A DNA stretch of 64,000 bases from an uncultured Fulvivirga sp. Its GTDB lineage: Bacteria; Bacteroidota; Bacteroidia; Cytophagales; Cyclobacteriaceae. Every line of letters begins with the position of its first letter. The stretch's first letter is position 1. The position numbers and the translations under genes were made by a program. The stretch is from the NCBI GenBank assembly GCA_947500555.1, contig CANMSE010000003.1, positions 124,001 to 188,000 of the forward strand, in the 5' to 3' direction. Shown piece after piece: positions 17,013 to 29,300 of this stretch. The notes below the pieces were generated by a model. It ran no database searches. It worked only from the letters and a program-made list of their open reading frames with translations, and was not told the DNA's origin.

Positions 17013-17732
17013 CTACTTTTTGAAGAGGCCTTTGAGAAACTTACCAAATGTTCTGCGCTCTTCACTTTGGGAAACCAAAGCTTTAATAGTTCGAAAGTAG
17101 GAGGAAAGCGTGAGTCTTTCTGGCTTACTTTCAATGGATTCACTATCCAACTTGTTTTCAGTATCGCTTATTAGCTCTTTAGAATTATTATCCGGCTTTT
17201 GACTAGGTTGTTTAACAGGGTCAAGTGCATCTGCTTTTGAAAAACTCTCTTTTGACCTGGCAATGTAGCCAAGTTTTTCTTCTACTAATCCTTTATTGTT
17301 ATAGGCAATAGCATCCTTTGGATCCAGCTCCAAACATTTTTCATAGTCGGCAAGTGCACCTTTCAAGTCACCTATTCTCTCTTTGACATAAGCACGGCTT
17401 GAGTAACGAAACGGTTTTAACGGCTCCAGCTCAGCAGCTTTATTTAGATCATTCATCGCTGCTTCATTATCCCCATTGAGATGGTGGGCTACCGCACGGT
17501 CGCTTAGGTAATAGGCATTAGATGGTTTGATCTCTACCAGTTGACTAAAATCAATGAGAGAAGATTCGAAGGATTTTATTCTGAAATAGACTTTGGCTCT
17601 GTTGTAAAGAAACTCTTCATTTTTAGGTTCCAGTTCAAGTGCCTGATTAAAATATGGGATAGCTTCTTCGAACTGATTTTTATCACAATGGGCAATACCT
17701 TTTTCAAAGTGATCCTGTGCTGTCTGTTTCAT
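17013..17732 (-). CDS. TPR-repeat protein
   Basis: This 239-aa cytoplasmic protein is started at ATG 17732 (MKQTAQDHFEKGIAHCDKNQ); a TTG 15 bp upstream is less likely. It has about five TPR units (FEEAIPYFNQALELEPKNEE; FLYNRAKVYFRIKSFESSLI; AMNDLNKAAELEPLKPFRYS; ALADYEKCLELDPKDAIAYN). A charged tail (about 165-239, with SRSKESF and NKLDSESIESKPERL) follows. TPRs mediate protein contacts. The gene overlaps the lipoprotein gene upstream by 29 bp and is one base from the glycosyltransferase downstream, so the three are probably co-expressed. Confidence 0.85.
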   Translation of the reverse strand: MKQTAQDHFEKGIAHCDKNQFEEAIPYFNQALELEPKNEEFLYNRAKVYFRIKSFESSLIDFSQLVEIKPSNAYYLSDRAVAHHLNGDNEAAMNDLNKAAELEPLKPFRYSSRAYVKERIGDLKGALADYEKCLELDPKDAIAYNNKGLVEEKLGYIARSKESFSKADALDPVKQPSQKPDNNSKELISDTENKLDSESIESKPERLTLSSYFRTIKALVSQSEERRTFGKFLKGLFKK

Positions 17733-18006
17733 TGATTGGTTCTTCAATTAGATCGGCAGTATTAAGTGAGTCGGATTTTGTCTTTTTGGATTTAGCTACC
17801 TTGACTTTAGCGGGCTTTATTTCAGGAGATTTTTTCAATATTTTGACTTTAACATACTTGACCTTTTTCTTTCTACGATCTTTTTTAGGGTTGTAGTATC
17901 TATTCCTGTTAATTGGTTTTACATGTTTAACGGTGGTGTATTTTGAATTTTTACAACCAAAGAATAAACCTAGTAAGAAGATCAATATGAAGTATGAGTG
18001 TCTCAA
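17704..18006 (-). CDS. small basic lipoprotein, 100 aa
   Basis: The signal peptide MRHSYFILIFLLGLFFGC ends with a lipobox-like FFGC, so lipidation at Cys18 is likely. The mature part is very Lys-rich (PKKDRRKKKVKYVKVKILKK; KVKVAKSKKTKSDS) and ends acidic (LIEEPINETDSTGSL). I know no named family. The gene overlaps the TPR gene by 29 bp, which supports a real, coupled unit. Confidence 0.65.
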   Translation of the reverse strand: MRHSYFILIFLLGLFFGCKNSKYTTVKHVKPINRNRYYNPKKDRRKKKVKYVKVKILKKSPEIKPAKVKVAKSKKTKSDSLNTADLIEEPINETDSTGSL

Positions 18007-18260
18007 ATCATTAAAACGTAAAGAAGTACTATTTATTGATAAAATAAAATGAGAATTATTCGATAATTAAAAATTCACGGCTGTTGTTATTATATATTTT
18101 TTCTTTAGGTGTAGTTAGTTAGGCCGAAAAAAAATTTACCTTCTAATTTTAATCTTTTTGTCAACTCATCCTAGATTATGTCATTCGATCGACTATTTTG
18201 TACAAAAATTTTTATTTTAATGATTATTAATATTACTTAAACAATAAAAATATTAAAATC

Positions 18261-18725
18261 ATGAAAAAAAACTTACTATTTTTTATCTTGCTGAGCACTC
18301 TAGGAGTAGCTTTAGCAGCCCTTGATTTCAAGAATGAAGGCAATGACCCTTTAAGTTATGAGGGTTTAATTCCGGAAGAATATGCTGATGACTTCGTCAA
18401 AAAGGTTGACAGTAAGACCTTACTTGCAGATGCAACATTGAAGTTTTCTGGAGAGTTTGATAAGGTTGAAAGAATAGATATTCATATTAATGGTGACCTG
18501 GAAGTTTTTAGTTATTATGTACTCTATGGAGTAAAAGAAGGGGAAGCTAAAACCTTAATGGTAAAAATGAATCCTGGTGATTTAGAAAATGAGACTATTA
18601 GCGCGATTGAATGTAGTCTTGGCTATTGTGTGACAGCTCCACAGCATGGAATTCCGTGTAGTCCTGAGCCATTTGGTATTTTATGTGGATGTAGAACCAG
18701 CTCTGGAGGTTGTGTTGTTTGGTAA
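18261..18725 (+). CDS. secreted protein with six-cysteine C-terminal tail, 154 aa
   Basis: I do not recognise this protein. It has a clear signal peptide (MKKNLLFFILLSTLGVALA), an acidic middle (about 20-115) with beta-strand character (ERIDIHINGDLEVFSYYVLY), and a C-terminal 38 residues holding six cysteines (ECSLGYCVTAPQHGIPCSPE; PFGILCGCRTSSGGCVVW). All cysteines lie in this tail, as in small disulfide-bonded or peptide-precursor proteins. It stands alone in AT-rich DNA: the preceding 254 bp are non-coding, and the next supported gene is 389 bp away. It could be a secreted peptide precursor or a small toxin, but nothing nearby encodes an obvious maturase or exporter. Confidence 0.75.
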   Translation: MKKNLLFFILLSTLGVALAALDFKNEGNDPLSYEGLIPEEYADDFVKKVDSKTLLADATLKFSGEFDKVERIDIHINGDLEVFSYYVLYGVKEGEAKTLMVKMNPGDLENETISAIECSLGYCVTAPQHGIPCSPEPFGILCGCRTSSGGCVVW

Positions 18726-18771
18726 TTATTATATTCCTTCTAAAAATTAGCAAATGTGAATACTGTTAATT

Positions 18772-18978
18772 TTAACCTTCCTCCAGCTTAAATTTAATAT
18801 GGTTGTACCCAAATAGCGCAGGTGTTTTCACTTGCGCTATTACTAAATTGAAATCCCTTTCTTTATCAAAGACTTTTGTTTTCTCTGCCTCCAATTTATA
18901 TCTTTTTTCAGAGCGAGAATAGACGGCCTTATTGCCAACTAATAAATCGTTAAAAAATGGATTACTTCGAATAGTCAA
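18772..18978 (-). pseudogene. possible 3' remnant of a gene (about 68 codons, no ATG)
   Basis: A minus-strand frame ending FALFGYN-type sequence (KTPALFGYNHIKFKLEEG, then stop) has protein-like composition but no ATG; only TTG could start it, and the frame stays open about eight codons above that TTG before a stop. A hairpin at 18812-18841 lies inside it. It may be the C-terminal remnant of a lost gene or chance. Otherwise the 389 bp between the Cys-rich gene and the bestrophin gene look non-coding. Confidence 0.25.
18812..18841. repeat. 13-bp stem-loop, intergenic
   Basis: AATAGCGCAGGTG (18812-18824) pairs with CACTTGCGCTATT (18829-18841) around a TTTT loop with a single G-T wobble. Neither flank has the T-run expected of a terminator, so it may be a REP-like palindrome or an RNA structure. 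Confidence 0.5.
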
Positions 18979-19114
18979 AAAATCAAATAATAGGGCTAAT
19001 CATTTTTCTGAAAGAAAATTGTAGAAAGATGGTGAAAGAAATTATAGATCATTAGACAGGTGGTTTTAAGTGATAATTTATATATTAAGCGCTACTTGTT
19101 TAAATTAAAAGCCA

Positions 19115-20122
19115 ATGTACACAAGAAGACACATCAGGTTCAAAACCATATTTCGCTTTGCCTGGAAGAATTTATTGATTTTTACTTTTTGGAGTGGTGC
19201 CATTACATGGGCTTTCGTCTGGTGTGAAAATCGAGGTACTAATATTGGAATTCCCTTTTTACCATTGAGTACTATAGGTATAGCTGTTTCATTTTACGTG
19301 GGTTTTAAAAACAGTCAGTCGTATGATCGTTTTTGGGAGGGACGAAAGATCTGGGGTGGCATTGTAAATTATAGCCGAACATGGGCCAATCAGGTATTAT
19401 CTTATATTAAGAATGTTCAGAGCTCAGGCTATTCAGATGTAGATTTAGAATTATTAAAAGTAAAGCTGGTCAAACGACATTTAGCCTGGATCAATTCTTT
19501 GCGTATCCAGCTTAGAAGTACTACCATTTTTGATCGGAAGAATTTATCATTCGTACCTGATTTTGGTTTGAAAAATGATCGTGAGTGCAAAGAATGTATC
19601 GCCTTCTTTATGGAAGATGAGGAATATGAGCATGTCATGGATAAAGCTAATGCTGCTTCACACCTAATAAGATTGCAAGGCGATGATATTGCTGAACTAA
19701 ATAAAAAGACCATTTTAAGTGATTACCACCATGTAAATATGATGAGTTCGCTGGAACAGTTTTACAATCTTCAGGGAATGTGTGAACGTATAAAAAACAC
19801 ACCATTTCCTCGTCAGTATGCTTATTTCAGTTCGTTATTTATCTGGGTCTTTATCTTGTTATTACCTTTTGGTCTTGTTGAGTTGTTTCATGAGATAGGG
19901 GACTCTTCGGTTTGGTTGGCAGTGCCCTTTTCAGTACTGATCTCATGGGTGTTTTCTACTATGGATATAGTAGGAGATAATAGTGAAGACCCGTTTGAGA
20001 ACTATGTGAATGATGTACCTATGTCTGCAATCTGTCGAACTATAGAAATTGATTTATTGCAAATGATAGGCGACAAAGACATCCCGCCTAAGCTTCAACC
20101 TGTTGATGATGTGTTATTGTAA
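19115..20122 (+). CDS. bestrophin-family ion channel
   Basis: This 335-aa inner-membrane protein matches bacterial bestrophins (formerly UPF0187). Visible hallmarks are the N-terminal ITWAFVWCENRG/IPFLPLSTIGIAVSFYVGFK segment, then NSQSYDRFWEGRKIWGGIVN (the family's YDRWWEAR-like motif), RTWANQVL, and near the C-terminus LLPFGLVELF, SWVFSTMDIVGDNSEDPFEN and YVNDVPMSAICRTIEIDLLQ. The acidic DNSEDPFEN stretch corresponds to the acidic cluster of the family. Pentameric bacterial homologues conduct ions, and the physiological role here is unknown. Length is normal. It directly precedes the giant-protein operon but is separated by 205 bp of AT-rich DNA. Confidence 0.92.
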   Translation: MYTRRHIRFKTIFRFAWKNLLIFTFWSGAITWAFVWCENRGTNIGIPFLPLSTIGIAVSFYVGFKNSQSYDRFWEGRKIWGGIVNYSRTWANQVLSYIKNVQSSGYSDVDLELLKVKLVKRHLAWINSLRIQLRSTTIFDRKNLSFVPDFGLKNDRECKECIAFFMEDEEYEHVMDKANAASHLIRLQGDDIAELNKKTILSDYHHVNMMSSLEQFYNLQGMCERIKNTPFPRQYAYFSSLFIWVFILLLPFGLVELFHEIGDSSVWLAVPFSVLISWVFSTMDIVGDNSEDPFENYVNDVPMSAICRTIEIDLLQMIGDKDIPPKLQPVDDVLL

Positions 20123-20327
20123 AAATAATGAATTTCATTGTTTGAACATTATGTATGTTTTTTTAACAAATTAATCCATTTAGTTTTAATAACTATCTGA
20201 TAATCAATGATTGTATATAAATATTAATAGACTAAATAATTTTAATCATATGTAATATATGTAAGCATTGAGATTTTTAATAAGGATTAATAACATGTTT
20301 CTTTGATAACGTTTGTCCGGTTGATTT

Positions 20328-23300
20328 ATGTTTAACTATTTAGTTTCTACTCAATCTTATTACAAAGAGATAACCCTGTTAAAAATCATTTTAACGATCC
20401 TCTGCATACTTGTTGTTTCAACTGGCTTATTTTCGCAATCACCCATCGCTCATTATAACTTCAACACTTGCTATGGCGCAGAAATTATTGATAGCTCTAA
20501 TGGCTACGATGGTATTAGAAGTGGCGCTACTTGGTCAGAAGGTTATAGCGGTCAAGGTTTAAAGTTTGATGGGGTAGATGATTATGTAAGCATTCCTGAT
20601 GCAGCATGGAACAATTTTGAAGATAATGACTTTACAATTGCATTTTGGGTTAAAAAACTGGCTGCCACGACAACTTTTGATAATAACTCTGGTGTTAATA
20701 AGTGGAATTCTGGTGGCATTACTGGCACCAATGAATGGGCGTTACAGATAGGTAAAAATGGAGCAGATACTCCACAGCTGGTAATAGAATCTGGCAGTAC
20801 AACATTTGCAGCTGTATCTCAGAATGAGATAGCTTTAAATTCTTGGCAACATTTAGTAGGTGTTCGTACTGGTACCGAAATAAAGTTGTATTTGAACGGT
20901 GTTCTTGAGTCAACTACGGTAGTAGGCTCGGCTATAATTAATAATACAAATTTACCAATCTACATAGCCAGAAATGGTGTCGATGATAACTACTCCAATG
21001 CCCTGTTTGATAATATCAAAATTTATGATCGAGCGCTAAGTGCCAGTGAAATATCCATTTTAGCTGGAGAAGCCTCAAGCCCAGTGACCTGTCAGGGAAA
21101 TTATGACTTCAAGGTGTGGGCCACTGAACTTACTCATCAAGCCGATTGGTGTTCTGGTACCAATGAATATACCAATGTAGGAACTACAGCTGATGGGCAA
21201 GCGGGATCTTGCACTACAGATAGCCCTGTTGCTAACGTATGGTTTAAGTTTACTGCCACTACAAAATATGTCACTGTAAGATTAAATCATGGTGGCATCA
21301 GATATCCTAAATTAAGCCTGTTTACAGCTCTGAATGAAGAGTTAGATTGTGCTTCCGGGGGCATTTACAGCGATATAGAAGTGAGTTCTGGTCAATTAAT
21401 TCCAGGTGAGATATACTACCTATCAGTAGATACAAAAAATTATCCAGGAAGCTTTTCTTTATGTTTAAATAGTAGTCCAACATTCAATTATAAAGAAGGT
21501 GCAATACTTTTAGAGGATTTGAATAATTGGTGCTCTCAATCTGAGGCTTATACAAATTATTACGCGAATGATGATGAAGAAAGCGGGTCTTGTACAACAG
21601 ATCCTACAGTAGCTAATGTTTGGTTCAAGTTTCAGGCTGCTACAAACTTTATTACCGCTAGCCTGACAAGAGGGACTATTCGCAATCCTAAGGTGACTTT
21701 ATGGGATGATCAGGGCAACGAACTTTCTTGTTATGCAGGTGGAATTTATTCTGATGCAGAAACAAGCAGTGGTAGTTTGATTATTGGAGAGACGTATTAC
21801 CTATCTATAGATACTAAGAATTCTCCAGGAACTTTCTCTTTGTGTTTGAATGATCAACCTACCAATAATTATAAGGAAGGGGCTTTGGAAATAACGAACA
21901 CTGCTGAATGGTGCTCTGAAAATCAGGCTTTTAACAATACCCACACTACTCCAGATAATTTGAATGGCAGTTGCTATTCGAGCGTTAAACATAATGTTTG
22001 GTTCAAATTTAGAGCCGTTACTAGTTTTATAAATATCGATTTAAAAAGAGGTTCTTTAGTTGGTCCCAGAATGACCCTATGGGACTCCTCTAATAATGAA
22101 ATTGACTGTTCTTCTCACATTCATTATTCTGACATTTCTGTCAATTCAAGTAGTCTAACTATTGGTGGCTGGTATTATGTGTCGGTTGATAATGGAACAG
22201 ATAATGTAGGTACGTTTGATCTTTGTTTTGATGATGGTTCCTATAAAGTTGATTGGAACAATTTAGTCAATGTTAGCGTCACGGAAGATAGAGGCCTTCA
22301 AAAGATGGCAGGAGCCAGCTGGAACGCTGGTGCATCTTCATTCAATACTCTAGCTTCAAATACTGATGGCTGGATGGAGTTTAAGGTGAATGAAACCGGT
22401 TCTACTTACATGATTGGCTTGACAGGAGGAGATCCGGATGCAGATTTTCATCTATTGAAATATGCCTTTTATATTACTAGCACCGGGCAATATCAATTAA
22501 GAACAGGGGGGAACCCGATAGCGGGACTAGAACCAAAGACTGTTATACCTGGCATGACCTTTAGAATTAGCAGAGAGGGTACAGCCATTCGTTACTATGT
22601 CGATGATGTTCTAGAACATGAAATAACAGATGGTTACACTGACAAGCTAATTGTAGATACTTCCATTTCTAGCGGAGAACACCCATCTGTTAATGTTTCT
22701 TTTGATAAAGAGCTGGAGGTATTGGCTGATTTGAGCTCTGCTACATCATTAAGTTCACAAGACGGGAGCATTGGATTAACTGTATCAGGTGGTGATGAGC
22801 CTTATACTTATTTATGGGAAGAGGGAGAAAAGACACCCTCTATTTTTGGGAAAGCCATTGGAAATTACAGCGTAACGGTCACTGATGCAATTGGGAGGTC
22901 GTTAAGTCGTAACTATTATATTGGATATGCCTTGGGTTGGAAAAACCTAGCCAACGTTAACATTGGTGAAGATAATGGCCTGATAGGAGTTTCAGGTAAT
23001 AATGCTTGGAATGCAGGAGCATCATCATTCAATACGTTATCATCCAATATCGATGGATCCATAGAATTTGTAGTTAATGAGGTAGGCTCAACTTATATGA
23101 TTGGGTTAACCACGGGTGATCCGGACGCAGATTTTCATCTATTGAAATATGCCTTTTATTTTACTAAATCGGGCTATTACCAATTGAGAACAAATGGGAG
23201 TCCAATAACCAATGAGTTTAAAACTCTAGTGCCAGGTATGACCTTTAGAATAAGTAGAGAGGGTGCTGCCATTCGCTATTATGCCGATGGTGTTTTGGAA

Positions 23301-26300
23301 CATGAAATAGCAAATGGCTACATAGGTGATTTAATTGTGGATACTTCTATAGCCACCGGGGGACATCCATCTATTAATGTTTCTTTTGATGAAGAACTAC
23401 AAGTAATTGCAGATTTAAACCGAATTTCTTCACCAAGCGCGGTAGATGGCGGTGTTGTATTAACTGTTTCAGGTGGTGAAGAGCCCTATTCCTATTTATG
23501 GGGACAAGGAGAAACTACACCCTCTATTTCTGACAAAACCATTGGAAATTACAGCGTAACAGTCACTGATGCTGCCGGCAGGTCGTTAAGTCGTGACTAC
23601 AGTATTGGATATGCTTTGGGTTGGAAAAACTTAACCAACGTTAGCATTGGTGAAGATAATGGCCTTATAGGAGTTTCAGGTAATAATGCTTGGAATGCAG
23701 GAGCTTCATCTCAGAATCTTTTATCATCAAATACCGATGGGTGGATGGAATTTATAGTTAGTGAAGCAGGTTCGACTTACATGATTGGATTAACAGATGG
23801 AGATCCAGATGCAGATTTTCATCTTTTGAAATATGCCTTTTACATTACTAATGCAGGCTATTATCAGTTAAGAACAAATGGGAGTCCAATAACCGGAGCA
23901 GAGTTAAAGACAGTCAGACCTGGAATGACCTTTAAAATTAGTAGAGAGGGAAATACTATTCATTATTATGTTGATGGTGTTTTGGAACACGAAATAACAA
24001 ATGCTTACACAGGTGAATTAATTGTAGATACCTCTATATCCATGGGAAGGCATCCACCTATTTTAACAAATTTCTTTGTCACTGATCAGGGAATAGTAAT
24101 TGATCAATTTGAAATCCAAGCCCTTCGCGATCTATACGAAAACACCAATGGAGCCACTTGGACAGACAACACCGGCTGGCCTTCTACAACAGCGGAATGG
24201 GATGCGATCACTTCTGTTGATCAAGCAGTAGGATGGCACGGTTTGGTTATTTCAGAAGGAGATGTAGCGGAAATTCAACTTAAGGATAACGGTTTGATTG
24301 GCACTATACCGTCAAGCATATCTGATCTTCAAGGCCTTAAAAAATTGTATTTAGGACAGTATAATACTTCCAATTCCTTATCAGGTAATATTCCAAGTAC
24401 TCTAAATGAATTAACCGTTTTGGAGTACCTTGTATTAGCAGGGAATAATCTTAGCGGAACAATTCCATCATCCATATTTGACATTACTACGTTAACACAT
24501 TGTATTCTATCGGGCAATCAATTGACTGGTGGTATACCCGAAAATGTTGGAAACGCTATCAATCTTGTGGATTTGACACTTGCCTCTAATAGTTTAACCG
24601 GTAGTTTTCCATCATCAATTTGGACTCTTTCCAAGCTGCGTAATCTCTATCTTGCAAGTAACCCCTTGAATACAAGCTTACCAGAAGCGATTTCTGGGTT
24701 GACGAGTTTGAGTTACTTGAATCTTAATGGTTGTGGATTATTGGGAGAATTACCGTTTTCCTTAGGGGATATTAATACCCTCACAACTATATACCTTTCG
24801 CACAATAATTTGGAGGGAGATATTCCTACTTCAATAATCAATTTAGATAACCTTGTACATCTATTTATTCAGAATAATAGTTTATCCGGGTCGATTCCCG
24901 AAGGGTTATGCACATTGCAGAATTTGCAATCTATCAATTTGGATAGAAATGAATTGGCGGGAGTTGTCCCGGAATGCCTTAAATCAAGTAATTCAATTTC
25001 AGCACTAAGGTTAAACAGTAATAACTTGACTTCACTACCAAATTTCACTCAACATCCAAATGCCGCTACCTTAACACTGCATACCCAAAACAATTATATC
25101 GCGCAATCAGATATTGATGCTAACCTTAATTCAGATGGTTCTCATAATTTTGCTTCATTTATCTATGATCCTCAAAATGCAGTTCCTGCTGATCAGGGTT
25201 TAGTATTAGACATTGCAGAAATCCAAGCCCTCCGCGACCTTTACGAAAGCACCAATGGCGCCAGTTGGACAAATAATACTGGTTGGCCTTCTAGCTCGGC
25301 AGAGTGGGATGGAATTACATCAGTAGATCAAGTAATAGGGTGGCAAGGGGTTTCAATATTTGAGGGGGACATAACTGTCATAAATCTAAGTTTAAATCAA
25401 CTGATAGGTGAAATGCCTTCAACAATTGGGAATCTAACTTCTCTTAAAAATTTCTATTTGCATAAGAATCAGCTTTCTGGTGGTATACCTGTATCAATAG
25501 GAGGTTTGACTAATTTGACTCACCTGCAATTTCAAGACAATAATCTTACTGGCCCGATACCTGCTAGTTTGGGAAATTTAAGTTCATTGAAATTATTGAG
25601 TTTATATAATAATGAACTGAACGGAGTACTACCAATGGAGTTGGGAAATTTGAGTTCGCTTGAAACACTGAGTTTACATCAAAATCAATTCTCTGGTAAT
25701 ATACCGTCTGAATTAGGTAATTTATCAAACCTCATAGCTTTTAGTTTAAGTTCAAATCAATTGACTGGAGAAATACCTTCAATAATTGGCAATTTAACGA
25801 CTCTTAAAACGCTCTATTTACATAAGAATCAGCTTTCTGGTGGTATACCTGTATCAATAGGAGGTTTGACTAATTTGACTCACCTGCAATTTCAAGACAA
25901 TAATCTTACTGGCCCGATACCTGCTAGTGTGGGAAATTTAACTTCATTGAAGTTATTGAGTTTGTATAATAATGAATTGAACGGAGTACTACCAATGGAG
26001 TTGGGAAATTTGAGTTCGCTTGAAACACTGAGTTTACATCAAAATCAATTCTCTGGTAATATACCGTCTGAATTAGGTAATTTATCAAGCCTCATAGCTT
26101 TTAGTTTAAGTTCAAATCAATTGACTGGAGAAATACCTTCAACAATTGGCAATTTAACGACTCTTAAAACGCTCTATTTGCATAAGAATCAGCTTTCTGG
26201 TAGTATACCTGTATCAATAGGAGGTTTGACCAATTTGACTCACCTACAATTTCAAGAGAATGATCTTACTGGCTCAATACCAGCTAGTGTGGGAAGTTTA

Positions 26301-29300
26301 ACTTCATTGAAGTTATTGAGTTTGTATAATAATGAATTGAACGGAGTACTGCCAATTGAGCTTGGAAATTTGAGCTCACTTGAAACACTGAGTCTGCATC
26401 AGAATCAATTCACTGGTGCTATACCATACGAATTAGGCAATATGTCAAGTCTTCTTGCCGTTAATCTAGGCTCAAACCAGCTTACTGGCGAAATACCTGC
26501 AACAATTGGCAATTTAACTGCTCTTAAAACTTTCTATTTGAACAAGAATCAACTTTTTGGTGGTATACCTGTAGCACTAGGAGATTTAGTGAATCTGACT
26601 CATCTACAGCTTCATGAAAATGACCTAACAGGTACAATACCATCAAGCTTAGGAAATTTAAGTTCGTTAGTATTATTGAATTTATATGATAATTCTTTCA
26701 CTGCATTTCCTGATTTTTCTAATCTTTCACACACAAGTAATATTTCAATAAACATTCGGAGTAACTACATACCCCAATCAGATATAGATGTCAATCTTAA
26801 CCCCGATGGCTCTCATAACTTTAGTTCGTTCGCTTATAGTCCACAAAATACAGTACCTGTAGAACAAGGTACTGTATTAGATATTGCAGAAATCCAAGCC
26901 CTTCGAGACCTTTATGAAAGCACCAACGGAACCAACTGGACCAATGACACCGGCTGGCCTTCTACACCCGCAGAGTGGGATGCAGTTACCTCTATAGATC
27001 AGGTAGTAGGATGGCATGGAGTGACCGTGGCCAATTCAGATGTAAGTACGTTAGATTTGGTCAATAATAATCTTGATGGGGCTCTTCCTTCTGGTATTGG
27101 CAACTTAACGCTACTGAGTACACTGAAACTTCGTGATAATTCTCTGATTGGTGATATTCCATCTAGTTACAACAATATAAGCAATGTGAGAACTTTTCAT
27201 CTTAGTCAAAATCAAATAACGGGAGAAATCCCTGACTTCACAGCAACATGGACCAATATTCAAGCCTTATGGCTAGATAATAACCTTATGATAGGTTCTT
27301 TAGAGCCTTTAACGGGATTATCGACTTTACAGGCACTAAGATTGAATAATAATCAATTTTCCGGTGATGTAACCAATGTATTCACACCTAGCAATTTTCC
27401 TGAGCTATTTCAGCTGTATGTTGAAGACAATCAGCTTGTGGGTAACGTCACCAATATTTTAAAAATGACAACTTTAAGTTATCTAAAGCTCTATAATAAC
27501 AGTTTCTCTGAGCCAGCCTATATTCCCACTGAATTTGAGCAAATGACAGACCTATTATATATAGATATTAGGGATGTTGGAGTGTCAGGAATCATCCCAG
27601 CCAGTTTGAATAATAATTCAAACCTTTATTACGCAAATTTTTCAAATAACAAATTTTATGCATTAGCTGATATTTCCATCCATCCAAATGTATCAAATCT
27701 AAGACTCACGGCAGCATATAACTACATCCCTCAAGCACATATTGATGTTAATCTGAAAACAGATGGTACACATAATTTTCAAGCCTTCGATCACAGTCCA
27801 CAAAATACAGTACCTGTAGAACAGGGCCTTGTTCTGGATGCTGGAGAAATCCGAGCTCTTCGCGACCTATACGAAAACACCAATGGAGCCAACTGGACAA
27901 ACAATACAGGTTGGCCTTCTACACCAGCAGAGTGGGATGCGATCACTTCCATTGATCAGGTGGTAGGATGGGACGGAATAACTATCACTGATGGTGATGT
28001 GAGCGAGTTAGACCTATCTTCAAAAAATCTTAGTGGGACACTACCGAGTTCGCTAAATAATCTAGCAAGCCTTGTCTTTCTTAGGTGTTTTAATAACTCG
28101 CAGCTACAAGAACCATTACCGGATTTGAGTAGTCTAAAAAAGCTCGAAACTCTAGACTTTTATAATAACAGCCTAAATCAACTTTTCCCTCAATGGGTGG
28201 CAAATCTTACCTCCCTTAAATTTATACGTTTTGATTTGACAGGAATAGGAGGATCGTTACCTAGTAATATTGGGGCTTTGGACAGCCTTGAATATCTTAA
28301 AATTTCACGTAGTGTTATTACAGGAGAGTTACCTTTAGATATTGGAAGTTTGACCAAACTAAGGCATCTGGAAATATTCAACACTCAATTATCGGGTGTT
28401 ATACCAGACCTGTCAAATACGCAGTTGACTAGCGTATTAATATATCAGAATGATTTTTCAGGAACCTTACCGGAAATACCACCATCTGCATCATTCGTTT
28501 ATGCCTATGATAATAATTTTTCTGGCAAAATACCAGACAGCTACTTGGTTTCTAATAGTCAACTCAGTCGTCTTTATGTTGCCGATAATCAAATTAGTGA
28601 AATACCCTCTTTTATTGGTCATAATAAAGAGAGTTCTCTGCAGATCACCATACAAAATAATAATCTCACCTTTGATCATATAGAAAAAAACCTCATTGGC
28701 CCAGATACACACCCGTTTAATACTTTCACCTACTCAGGTCAACTTTCACCTTCAGATGTGATCACAGTTGATTACGCGGGTGGACAAAGCATATCCCTTA
28801 GCAATGAACAAGCTGGCGGCTCAAACACTTCATATCAATGGCAAATTTGGGATGGAAATCAGTGGAATGACTTGGGATCGGCCAATCAGGAAAACTATTC
28901 ATTTATCCCTGAAATAACTGATGATGGGAATATTTATCGGTGTGAAATGAGTAACAGTTGGGTAGCAGGACAAACACTTCATAGTACATCTTTTGGCTTG
29001 ATGAAATCAGGAAGAGTTTTATATGCTGTAAATGACGGGGAATGGCACCAAACGAATATTTGGTCAGATTCAGCCAATGGAGAACCAATTGGCTTCTTCC
29101 CCCACGAAGATGATGTTGTGCATATAGATGGTTTCAAAATAGCTGTTGAGTCTGATGGTGCCTGCAAAGAAATTCAAATTAGCAATGCACTTTCGAGCCA
29201 CTTGCTGGTAACTGGTGAGCAAACTCAGTTAACCATTTTTGGAACTGTTAAAACGAAAGGATCAGCAAGTGCAAATCAACAACTCTTGACTGTCAATAAT

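Noticed and set aside
16013..17143. Longer glycosyltransferase reading frame starting at 17143
   Set aside because: The first 44 residues would be read from the TPR gene in another frame and do not resemble a glycosyltransferase; MKMKVSVVLPV at 17011 is the real start.
19429..19713. 94-codon minus-strand open frame
   Set aside because: Antisense to the bestrophin gene, Ser/Phe-rich shadow sequence.
25437..26700. CRISPR-like periodic repeats
   Set aside because: The 360-bp period is in frame with 24-residue LRRs and units are contiguous without spacers, so it is a coding repeat.
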